35,313 nucleotides of DNA from a virus: the IMG/VR virus record IMGVR_UViG_3300046167_000146, positions 1-35,313 of that record; one strand, written 5' to 3'. The translations under genes and the position numbers were made by a program. The notes under the pieces are model-generated. The model searched no databases. It had not been told where the DNA came from and saw only the letters and a program-made list of their open reading frames with translations. Within the stretch, counting starts at the first letter, position 1; every line of letters begins with the position of its first letter. Positions 6,373 to 13,104 of the stretch are shown here, in pieces.

Positions 6373-6401
6373 TTGACAAATGCTTAAAAATATGCTATAA
6401 T
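6373..6401 (+). promoter_or_regulatory. Promoter P1, consensus sigma70 with extended -10
   Basis: TTGACA (6373-6378), a 17-base spacer, and TATAAT (6396-6401) preceded by TGC, which makes an extended -10. Every element is consensus. It faces the rightward packaging genes; AAGGT precedes the ATG at 6439. A near copy of this promoter is found at 12501, which shows it is a functional phage module. It implies use of the host RNA polymerase. Confidence 0.9.
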
Positions 6402-6438
6402 AAATAGGTATTCTTAGATAGCTTAAGGTAAATACATT

Positions 6439-6861
6439 ATGGATAATCAAGATGATCCTCCTAAGCGTAAGCGAGGTAGACCTAGGAAAGATGAGGTAGT
6501 TAAGAAGACTAGTGGCTCTAGAGGTAAGGTAGGTAGACCTAAAGGGGATGCTTCAATTATCAATGAGTATAAAGCTAGGATGTTAGCTAGTCCTAAGTCT
6601 CGTAGAGTACTAGATAGTATATTTGATGCAGCACTTAATGATGACCATAAGAATCAAGCTGCTGCTTGGAAGCTAGTAATGGATCGTATGTTACCCTTAA
6701 GCTACTTTGAGAAGGATAGTGCTGGAGGTAGATCAGCGGTATCCATAACAATCTCAGGTATAGGTGGAGGCGCTGTAGAGACAGATGTTACACCTAACCA
6801 AGAACCTCAGATGAGTGATAACTCATTTATTGAAGGAGACTATACAAACAATGACGTTTAA
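6439..6861 (+). CDS. AT-hook protein, possible small terminase subunit
   Basis: A 140-residue protein with two AT-hook-like motifs near the N-terminus (KRGRPRKDE and VGRPKGD), then a helical domain (ARMLASPKSRRVLDSIFDAAL, AAWKLVMDRMLPLSYFEK) and a low-complexity acidic C-terminus. It is the first gene after promoter P1 and lies three genes upstream of the large terminase, a position where the small terminase subunit usually sits. AT-hooks would let it bind the minor groove of AT-rich DNA such as the nearby control region. The small-terminase role is inference from place and DNA-binding motifs; a transcription factor for late genes is the main alternative. Confidence 0.5.
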   Translation: MDNQDDPPKRKRGRPRKDEVVKKTSGSRGKVGRPKGDASIINEYKARMLASPKSRRVLDSIFDAALNDDHKNQAAAWKLVMDRMLPLSYFEKDSAGGRSAVSITISGIGGGAVETDVTPNQEPQMSDNSFIEGDYTNNDV

Positions 6862-7204
6862 GTACTTCAGTAGAGATGAGTTTGCCTGTAAAGCTACAGG
6901 TGAGAATGAGATAGAAGATGAATTAATCTTTGCTTTAGATGAGCTTAGAGAACACTGTGGTTTCCCTTTTGTAATCACAAGTGGCTATAGATCCCCTGAC
7001 CATCCTATTGAGTTAGGTAAAAAACAACCCGGTACACATGCACAAGGTATAGCTGCGGATATAGCTGTATCCTCTGGTCTACAAAGGTACACTATAGTAA
7101 AGAATGCTATTAAGTTAGGCTTTACTGGTATTGGTGTAGCTGGAGGCTTTGTGCATGTAGACATTAGGGCTACTGATACACCTGTAATGTGGACGTATAG
7201 TTAG
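6851..7204 (+). CDS. M15-type peptidoglycan peptidase (endolysin)
   Basis: A 117-residue zinc peptidase that would cut the peptide bridges of the host cell wall at lysis. The M15A/VanY-like pattern is complete: SGYRSPDH, THAQGIAAD (H63, D70) and GFVHVD (H102). ATG 6851 is chosen because it begins right at the conserved start of the domain and follows GGAG; a more upstream ATG at 6815 lies deeper in the preceding gene. It overlaps the AT-hook gene by 11 bases. There is no signal peptide, so a holin is needed; the candidate lies at 21625. Such single-domain M15 endolysins are common in podoviruses of Gram-negative hosts. Confidence 0.85.
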   Translation: MTFKYFSRDEFACKATGENEIEDELIFALDELREHCGFPFVITSGYRSPDHPIELGKKQPGTHAQGIAADIAVSSGLQRYTIVKNAIKLGFTGIGVAGGFVHVDIRATDTPVMWTYS

Positions 7205-7347
7205 TGAACACTAACAGAGAATACCTAAAGACCTTAGCACAACAAGAAGATCTAAACTGGGACGGTGATCCTGAGTTAGATGTTGAGTATGAGTGTGAGG
7301 AAGAAAAAGATTTAGATGAGTATGTAGTTAAGTACTTCTATGACTGA
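7204..7347 (+). CDS. Hypothetical acidic protein (47 aa)
   Basis: GTG at 7204-7206 overlaps the TAG of the endolysin by one base, and the TGA at 7345-7347 overlaps the start of the terminase gene. The product is very acidic (DLNWDGDPELDVEYECEEEK) and ends in KYFYD. It fills the gap exactly, with coupling at both ends, so it is probably translated. Function unknown. Confidence 0.45.
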   Translation: MNTNREYLKTLAQQEDLNWDGDPELDVEYECEEEKDLDEYVVKYFYD

Positions 7348-8590
7348 ACTAAACATACAACTACTTGATTGGCAGAAGAAGGTCTGGGCTGACAGTACTA
7401 GATTTAAGATTGTAGCTGCTGGTAGACGTACAGGTAAGTCCAGACTAGCAGCATGGATGTTAATTGTAAATGCTCTACAGGCAGACAAAGGCCATGTGTT
7501 CTATGTAGCTCCAACACAGGGACAGGCCAGAGACATCATGTGGCAAACACTATTGGAGCTGGCGCACCCTATTGTAACTAACGCACATATAAACAACCTA
7601 CAGATTAAGCTGGTCAACGGTGCAACCATCAGCCTCAAAGGTGCCGACAGACCAGAGACTATGCGAGGTGTGTCACTAAAGTTCTTAGTGATGGACGAGT
7701 ACGCTGACATGAAGCCAGAGGTATTTGAGCAGATCCTTAGACCTGCCTTGGCTGACCAAAAGGGTGGTGCATTGTTTATTGGTACACCTATGGGTCGTAA
7801 CCACTTCTATGACCTGTACAAGTACGCAGAGCTAGAGGACGATGAGTCCTATGAAGCATGGCACTTTACAAGTTACGACAATGAGCTACTAGACCCAGAG
7901 GAGATTGACCTAGCTAAAAAGTCTATGTCATCCTATGCCTTCCGTCAAGAGTTTATGGCATCCTTTGAAGCTAGAGGCTCAGAGATGTTTAAAGAAGACT
8001 GGGTTAAGTTTGGTGAGACACCAGAGATAGGTGACTACTACATAAGCATTGACTTAGCTGGCTTTGAGGATGTAAGTAAGAAGAGAACTAAAAACTCTAA
8101 GCTGGATGAATCAGCTATTGCTGTTGTAAAAGTAAATGAAAATGGCTGGCACCTAGAGAACATCATACATGGTCGCTGGGACTTAGCGGAGACAGCTAGG
8201 AAGATCTTTGAGGCTGTACGGGACTACAGGCCCATCAGTGTAGGTATTGAAAGAGGTATCTCCAAACAAGCTGTTATGTCTCCCCTAATGGACTTGATGA
8301 AGCAACGGGGTAGATTCTTTGTTGTAGAAGAGCTAACTCACGGCAACAAGAAGAAGACAGATAGAATCATGTGGGCCTTACAGGGTAGATTTGAGAATGG
8401 TCAGATTACCTTGGGCAAGGGTGAATGGAACAGTAGATTCTTAGACCAGTTGTTTCAGTTTCCAGATGTACTAACACACGATGACCTTGTGGATGCCTTT
8501 GCGTACACAGACCAATTGGCTAAAGTAGCCTACTCATATGACTTTGAGATTGATGATCTTGAAGTATTAGACGTTGTAACAGGATATTAA
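7340..8590 (+). CDS. Terminase large subunit
   Basis: Packaging motor and nuclease that pumps genome DNA into the prohead through the portal. A 416-residue protein with the full set of motifs: Walker A AAGRRTGKS (about residues 26-34), Walker B FLVMDEYAD (about 115-122), coupling motif FIGTPMGRN, then a RNase H-like nuclease with SIDLAG, VGIERG and THDDLVDAFAY as acidic catalytic sites. The length is usual for compact podovirus terminases. It follows a small acidic gene with an 8-base overlap and is followed at once by basic microproteins and the portal. Confidence 0.95.
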   Translation: MTELNIQLLDWQKKVWADSTRFKIVAAGRRTGKSRLAAWMLIVNALQADKGHVFYVAPTQGQARDIMWQTLLELAHPIVTNAHINNLQIKLVNGATISLKGADRPETMRGVSLKFLVMDEYADMKPEVFEQILRPALADQKGGALFIGTPMGRNHFYDLYKYAELEDDESYEAWHFTSYDNELLDPEEIDLAKKSMSSYAFRQEFMASFEARGSEMFKEDWVKFGETPEIGDYYISIDLAGFEDVSKKRTKNSKLDESAIAVVKVNENGWHLENIIHGRWDLAETARKIFEAVRDYRPISVGIERGISKQAVMSPLMDLMKQRGRFFVVEELTHGNKKKTDRIMWALQGRFENGQITLGKGEWNSRFLDQLFQFPDVLTHDDLVDAFAYTDQLAKVAYSYDFEIDDLEVLDVVTGY

Positions 8591-8591
8591 C

Positions 8592-8780
8592 ATGCCCACT
8601 AAAGCTAAACCTAAGTCAAGAGTCAATGAAGCCGGTAACTACACCAAGCCCACTATGCGTAAGAACCTATTTAATAAAATCAAAGCAGGTACAAAAGGTG
8701 GCAAAGCTGGACAATGGTCAGCGAGAAAAGCCCAGATGTTGGCAAAGGAATACAAAGCCAAGGGTGGAGGATACAAATAA
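8592..8780 (+). CDS. Basic microprotein (62 aa)
   Basis: A very basic 62-residue protein with the C-terminal pattern GKAGQWSARKAQMLAKEYKA followed by GGGYK. I know this pattern from many marine phage genomes near the terminase, without a proven role. The strong positive charge suggests it binds DNA, perhaps packaged with the genome. Its TAA overlaps the ATG of the next gene (TAATG). Confidence 0.6.
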   Translation: MPTKAKPKSRVNEAGNYTKPTMRKNLFNKIKAGTKGGKAGQWSARKAQMLAKEYKAKGGGYK

Positions 8781-9037
8781 TGGCTCTAGCTAAGTCACAG
8801 AAGTCCTTAAAGAAGTGGACTAAGCAGAAGTGGCGTACAAAATCAGGTAAGCCTAGTACTCAAGGCTCTAAAGCTACTGGAGAACGCTACTTACCGGAAA
8901 AAGCAATCAAGTCTTTGTCCAGTAAAGAGTACGCAGCTACCACCAAGAAAAAAAGACAAGACACTAAGGCTGGCAAACAACATTCAGCACAGCCTAAGAA
9001 GATAGCAAAGAAAACTAAACGCTCACGCTCAAGGTAA
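8780..9037 (+). CDS. Basic protein, DUF5872-like (85 aa)
   Basis: An 85-residue, lysine-rich protein starting MALAKSQKSLKKWTKQKW, with GKPSTQGSKATGERYLP, EYAATTKKKRQDTKAGKQHS and a tail of KKTKRSRSR. It looks like the DUF5872 family of small basic proteins of aquatic viruses. The start overlaps the previous stop (TAATG); upstream in-frame codons lie inside the previous gene. A DNA-binding or DNA-condensing role is inferred from charge only. Confidence 0.6.
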   Translation: MALAKSQKSLKKWTKQKWRTKSGKPSTQGSKATGERYLPEKAIKSLSSKEYAATTKKKRQDTKAGKQHSAQPKKIAKKTKRSRSR

Positions 9038-9042
9038 AAATT

Positions 9043-11489
9043 ATGGATTATGGTGACAATGACGTTTTGTCAAGTGACGAACACCTAGAAAACTGGGTAA
9101 TGGCTAAGTGTGACTCATGGCGAGATCACTATGAGTCCAATTATTCAGAAAGATTTGAAGAGTTTTACCGTTTATGGCGGGGTATCTGGGCAGCAGAGGA
9201 CATGGAGCGCAAAAGTGAGCGTTCACGTATCATTTCACCTGCATTACAGCAGGCTGTAGAGTCCAGTGTAGCAGAAATTGAGGAAGCAACCTTTGGTCGT
9301 GGTAGTTATTTTGACATTACCGACGATATGGGTGACGCAGAGGCTCAAGATGTCGTTTATTTGCGACAAAAGCTGCATGAGGACTTTGAGAAGACACAGA
9401 TACGCAAGCAAGTAGGTGAATGTCTTATCAACAGTGCTGTATTTGGTACTGGTGTAGCTGAAGTAGTGCTAGAGGAAGTCAAAGAGATGGCTCCTGCTAC
9501 ACAGCCTATCATGGACGGACAGCTACAGGCAGTAGGTGTTAACGTAACAGACCGTACTGTAGTCAAACTACGCCCTGTAATGCCTCAGAACTTCCTAATT
9601 GACCCAGTAGCTACGTCCATTGAGGACGCTATAGGCGTTGCTGTAGATGAGTTTGTGCCAAGACACAAGGTACAACAGCTACAGGAAGAAGGTGTCTACA
9701 GGAACGTATACGTAGGTCAGGCGGCTAGTGACTACGACCTTGAGCCAGACCAAGACCTAACAAGTTATGACGATGACAAGGTACGCCTAACTAAGTACTA
9801 CGGTCTTGTGCCTCGCTACCTACTAGAGATTGGCGAGAAGGAAGCTCTGCTTGACGAAGACGAAGACATTGCTGATATTGAAGTAGAGGAACCAGAGAAC
9901 GATGAACAGGATGCCAGCTATTACGTGGAAGCTATTGTGGTTGTCGCTAATGGAGGCATCCTACTAAAAGCAGAAGCTAACCCATACATGATGCAGGATC
10001 GTCCTGTAGTAGCATTTCCTTGGGATGTAGTACCCGGTAGGTTCTGGGGTCGAGGTGTATGTGAGAAGGGCTACAACAGCCAGAAGGCGCTTGATACGGA
10101 GCTACGTGCACGTATTGATGCCCTAGCCCTAACAGTATACGTAGGTCAGGCAGCTAGTGACTACGACCTTGAGCCAGACCAAGACCTAACAAGCTATGAC
10201 GATGACAAGGTACGCCTAACTAAGTACTACGGTCTTGTGCCTCGCTACCTACTAGAGATTGGCGAGAAGGAAGCTCTGCTTGACGAAGATGAAGACATTG
10301 CTGATATTGAAGTAGAGGAACCAGAGAACGATGAAGACGCCAGTTATTATGTGGAAGCTATTGTGGTTGTCGCTAATGGAGGCATCCTACTAAAAGCAGA
10401 AGCTAACCCATACATGATGCAGGATCGTCCTGTAGTAGCATTTCCTTGGGATGTAGTACCCGGTAGGTTCTGGGGTCGTGGTGTATGTGAAAAGGGCTAC
10501 AACAGCCAGAAGGCGCTTGATACGGAGCTACGTGCACGTATTGATGCCCTAGCCCTAACAGTACACCCAATGATGGCTATGGACGCTACACGGCTTCCTA
10601 GAGGCTCTAGGCCAGAGGTACGCCCCGGTAAGATCATCTTGACCAATGGCGACCCTAAGACTGTACTCAATCCATTTAACTTTGGTCAGGTTAGTCAGAT
10701 TACTTTTGCACAGGCAGCAGAACTACAAAAGATGGTTCAGATGTCTACAGGTGCTATTGACTCTGCTGGTATCCCCGGTAGTATCAATGGTGACGCTACG
10801 GCTGCTGGTATCAGCATGTCCCTTGGTGCAATCATCAAGCGTCATAAGCGTACCCTGATTAACTTCCAGCAGTCATTCTTAATCCCATTTGTCAAGAAGG
10901 CTGCTTGTCGTTACATGCAGTTTGACCCAGAGAACTACCCTGTCAAGGACTACAAGTTTAACACTACGTCTACTCTAGGTATCATTGCCCGTGAGTACGA
11001 AGTAACGCAACTTGTGCAACTACTGCAAACCATGCCAGCAGAGTCTCCACTGTACAACACGTTAATCCAGTCAATCATTGACAACATGAACCTGTCTAAC
11101 CGTGAAGAACTAATGGCTAAGCTTGGCTCAGGCAGAGCAAGCCTCACAGCCTACTGAAGAACAACAGCAGATGCAACAAGCGGCTGCACAGGCACAGATG
11201 GCCTTTCCAGCAGTCACAGACAGCAGCACTTAACGGTCAGGCACAGGAGTCTACTGCTAGAGCGCAGAAGATTGCTGTAGAGACACAGCTTGCCCCACAG
11301 GAGCTACAGATTGACCAGATTAAGGCAGTCACTGCTAACCTGAAGGCAGGCGACCAAGAGGACAAGGAGTTTGAGCGTCGTATGAAGATTGCTCAGACAT
11401 TCTTGAAAGAGAAAGAGATTGACCTAAAGAATCAACCTCAGCAACAACCACAGCAACCAAGTCAACCCCTTAGACTACAACAAGGATAA
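9043..11489 (+). CDS. Portal protein (internal tandem duplication, two frameshifts at C-terminus)
   Basis: The portal forms the ring at the head vertex through which DNA enters and leaves. Recognised from its place between terminase and scaffold and from segments such as MTHPMMAMD-like VHPMMAMDATRLPRG, RPGKIILTNGDP, GAIDSAGIPGSINGDATAAG and the C-terminal helical, Q-rich tail. Codons 222-364 (9706-10134) are repeated in frame as 10135-10560. The frame stops at 11157 but an extra base near 11127 (GGCTCAGG for GGTCAGG) hides a continuation, and a second extra C near 11207 hides the rest, which runs to TAA 11489 (ending SQPLRLQQG). With both bases removed the product is about 814 residues, or about 672 without the duplication, a normal size for this type. 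Confidence 0.88.
9706..10560 (+). repeat. Tandem duplication of 429/426 bp inside the portal gene
   Basis: Copy 1 spans 9706-10134 and copy 2 spans 10135-10560. They differ at eight bases, all third codon positions and all synonymous, and by one missing codon (a Gln) in copy 2. Both copies encode the segment from VYVGQAASDYDL to RARIDALALT. The outer flanks read as a normal portal when one copy is removed. Confidence 0.95.
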
Positions 11490-11493
11490 ATTG

Positions 11494-11649
11494 ATGGTCG
11501 TAACACGTACAGAACTAACTCAGATAGTAGAGCAGGTCAACAAGAAGTTTGAAGAGCTAGAATCTAAGATTAAAGAGTTAGAGGAACTTAATGCTAAAGA
11601 TACAGCACCACCTAGAAAAACTACAAAACAAGCACAGAAGGCGGCGTAA
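11494..11649 (+). CDS. Small coiled-coil protein (51 aa)
   Basis: ATG 11494-11496 to TAA 11647-11649. The product has a clear coiled coil (VEQVNKKFEELESKIKELEE) followed by a basic tail (RKTTKQAQKAA). It begins four bases after the restored portal stop, and its TAA overlaps the ATG of the next gene (TAATG). Function unknown; a small structural or assembly factor is plausible. Confidence 0.55.
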   Translation: MVVTRTELTQIVEQVNKKFEELESKIKELEELNAKDTAPPRKTTKQAQKAA

Positions 11650-11933
11650 TGGCGAAAGAAAAAGATTCGCGTCTCCAACGTGCTGGAGTTAGCGGTTACA
11701 ACAAACCTAAACGAACCCCTAACCATCCTACTAAATCTCATGTAGTAGTAGCTAAGGAAGGTGATAAAGTAAAGACCATCAGGTATGGTCAGCAAGGAGT
11801 CAGTGGCGCAGGGAAGAACCCTAAGACAGCCTCTGAAAAAGCAAGGCGTAAGTCGTTTAAAGCACGACATGCAAAGAATATAGCCAAGGGCAAGATGTCT
11901 GCGGCATATTGGGCCAATAAATCTAAGTGGTAG
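11649..11933 (+). CDS. Basic conserved phage protein (94 aa)
   Basis: A strongly basic 94-residue protein with YNKPKRTPNHPTKSHVVVAK, VKTIRYGQQGV and a C-terminus FKARHAKNIAKGKMSAAYWA before NKSKW. I recognise this pattern as frequent in marine podovirus genomes between portal and capsid genes, without a proven function. It may bind DNA in the head. The ATG overlaps the preceding stop. Confidence 0.6.
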   Translation: MAKEKDSRLQRAGVSGYNKPKRTPNHPTKSHVVVAKEGDKVKTIRYGQQGVSGAGKNPKTASEKARRKSFKARHAKNIAKGKMSAAYWANKSKW

Positions 11934-11946
11934 TAAGGAGAATACT

Positions 11947-12045
11947 ATGCCAATGGTAGGTGGAAAGAAGTACAGCTATACCCCTAAAGGTAAAGCAGCG
12001 GCAGCTAAAGCTAAAAAACGTATGACTAAAAAGAAAAAGAAGTAA
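11947..12045 (+). CDS. Lysine-rich micropeptide (32 aa)
   Basis: ATG 11947 has AAGGAG nine bases upstream; TAA at 12043-12045. The product is MPMVGGKKYSYTPKGKAAAA followed by a run of K and R residues. Similar K/A-rich micropeptides occur in other marine phages. The strong ribosome-binding site and its exact fit between two genes support translation. It is another member of the basic set around the portal. Confidence 0.55.
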   Translation: MPMVGGKKYSYTPKGKAAAAKAKKRMTKKKKK

Positions 12046-12048
12046 CCA

Positions 12049-12504
12049 ATGATAGCAGAGATAAGTGCAATTGTTGCTGGTGTCAATGCTGCTACATCTG
12101 CTATCAAGCGGGTAGCGGAGACAACCAATGACATCTCAAGTATCTCTGGTTTCCTATCGTCCCTTGGTGGTGCAGAGGTTGAACTAGCAAGAGCGCAGAA
12201 TGAAGGTAAGCTATCTGAAGCAGATGCTGTCAAAGCTGCACTAGCCAAGAAACAAATACAAGAGACTATGAAGGAGATTAAAGATCTCTTTACAGTCAGT
12301 GGTAACGGACAGCTATACAACGAAGCTATGTCTGCTATGGCTGAAGCAAGGAAGGCTAAACAACTAGAGTTAGCTAGGAAGGCAGCAGCTAAGAAACAAT
12401 TTTGGAAGGAGGTTAAACAGTACTCAGCTATCTTTAGCGTTGTAGTTATACTACTACCTATGATACTTGCACTTTTAATTAACTTTTTATTAAAAAACAC
12501 TTGA
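12049..12504 (+). CDS. Membrane-anchored helical protein (151 aa)
   Basis: A 151-residue protein: a helical, alanine-rich body (residues 1-115) and one C-terminal membrane segment (YSAIFSVVVILLPMILALLI, about 127-147). Not recognised. Proteins of this shape in late operons can be lysis accessories or virion proteins that touch the membrane. Its TGA stop lies within the -35 TTGACA of promoter P2. Confidence 0.6.
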   Translation: MIAEISAIVAGVNAATSAIKRVAETTNDISSISGFLSSLGGAEVELARAQNEGKLSEADAVKAALAKKQIQETMKEIKDLFTVSGNGQLYNEAMSAMAEARKAKQLELARKAAAKKQFWKEVKQYSAIFSVVVILLPMILALLINFLLKNT

Positions 12505-12529
12505 CAAATACAAAAAAGTATGCTATAAT
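12501..12529 (+). promoter_or_regulatory. Promoter P2, near copy of P1
   Basis: TTGACA (12501-12506), 17-base spacer, TATAAT (12524-12529) with TGC before it. The 12 bases TATGCTATAATA and the surrounding ACTTGACAAAT and ATAGGTA are shared with P1; the leader also ends with a similar AAGGTAAA and ATG. It would give extra transcript for the scaffold/capsid and tail genes. Confidence 0.9.
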
Positions 12530-12580
12530 AGATAGGTACTTTACGTACATTCAGTATTCTTTAACAAAGGTAAAATACTT

Positions 12581-12844
12581 ATGACTCAAGAGTTAGAAAC
12601 ATATTTTAACAATTACTTCTCAATGTTTCGTTCAGAAGGCTGGAAACAGCTAATCTCTGACTTACAGGGTAATGTTGGACAAATCAACTCAGTAGAGATG
12701 ACTACGGATAACGATAACTTGAACTTCCGTAAGGGACAGTTAGCTATCCTAGCAACCATACTTAATCTTGAAACACAGATTGACAATGCTCAATCACAGG
12801 CAGAATCAGAAGACTCTGAGGAAGCTGTAGATGAGGTTGTTTGA
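12581..12844 (+). CDS. Hypothetical protein (87 aa)
   Basis: An 87-residue acidic protein (MTQELETYFNNYFSMFRSEG) with a helical C-terminal part (AILATILNLETQIDNAQSQA) and an acidic tail. First gene after promoter P2, with AAAGGT before its ATG. Small proteins with this FNNYFxMFxSEGW pattern are found just before scaffold genes in other podoviruses, as far as I recall; role unknown. Confidence 0.6.
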   Translation: MTQELETYFNNYFSMFRSEGWKQLISDLQGNVGQINSVEMTTDNDNLNFRKGQLAILATILNLETQIDNAQSQAESEDSEEAVDEVV

Positions 12845-13055
12845 TTTTAGATGCCCTTGCGGTAAACTGTTTGAAGATTTAGTTAAGTCTGATGTCACAA
12901 CTTCTAGGTGCAGTTGTGGCTTGGACGCTAAACGTGTTATCTCCCCGGTGAGATCTAATCTTGAAGGTATCAGTGGAGACTTCCCTGATGCACATGACAG
13001 ATGGGTTAAGCGTAGGGAACAACACATGGCACATGAACGAAGGCAAACCTCGTAG
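12831..13055 (+). CDS. FmdB-like zinc-ribbon protein (74 aa)
   Basis: A 74-residue protein opening MRLFDFRCPCGKLFEDLV, with CxC pairs at C8/C10 and C27/C29. This matches the FmdB/CxxC-CxxC zinc ribbon of putative regulatory proteins, here found in the structural operon of many marine phages. The start overlaps the previous gene by 14 bases. The basic C-terminal half (DRWVKRREQHMAHERR) could bind nucleic acid or the capsid. Role unproven. Confidence 0.65.
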   Translation: MRLFDFRCPCGKLFEDLVKSDVTTSRCSCGLDAKRVISPVRSNLEGISGDFPDAHDRWVKRREQHMAHERRQTS

Positions 13056-13104
13056 AGAACCTTCATAATAAAAACCTCCACAATACTAAGGTACGGAGTT
13101 AATA

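Larger units (their letters stand above)
5886..6438. other. Intergenic control region between the two transcription units
   Basis: About 550 bases without a gene. From left to right: a 16-bp palindrome with flanking inverted repeats, three 10-bp tandem repeats, four phased 12-bp repeats, a GC-rich block (GGGGGGCCGC near 6194), then 6235-6395 that is strongly AT-rich, and promoter P1. Divergent promoters, iteron-like repeats and an AT-rich stretch together fit a combined regulatory region and possible replication origin. No small ORF with a ribosome-binding site was found. Confidence 0.6.

Noticed and set aside
5886-6438. Protein-coding gene or tRNA in the control region
   Set aside because: No frame with a plausible start and ribosome-binding site, and no cloverleaf with a T-arm motif; repeats explain the sequence better.
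11976-12500. 174-codon minus-strand ORF
   Set aside because: Antisense to the micropeptide and membrane protein genes, with leucine/serine/alanine-rich shadow composition; the whole block is transcribed rightward.
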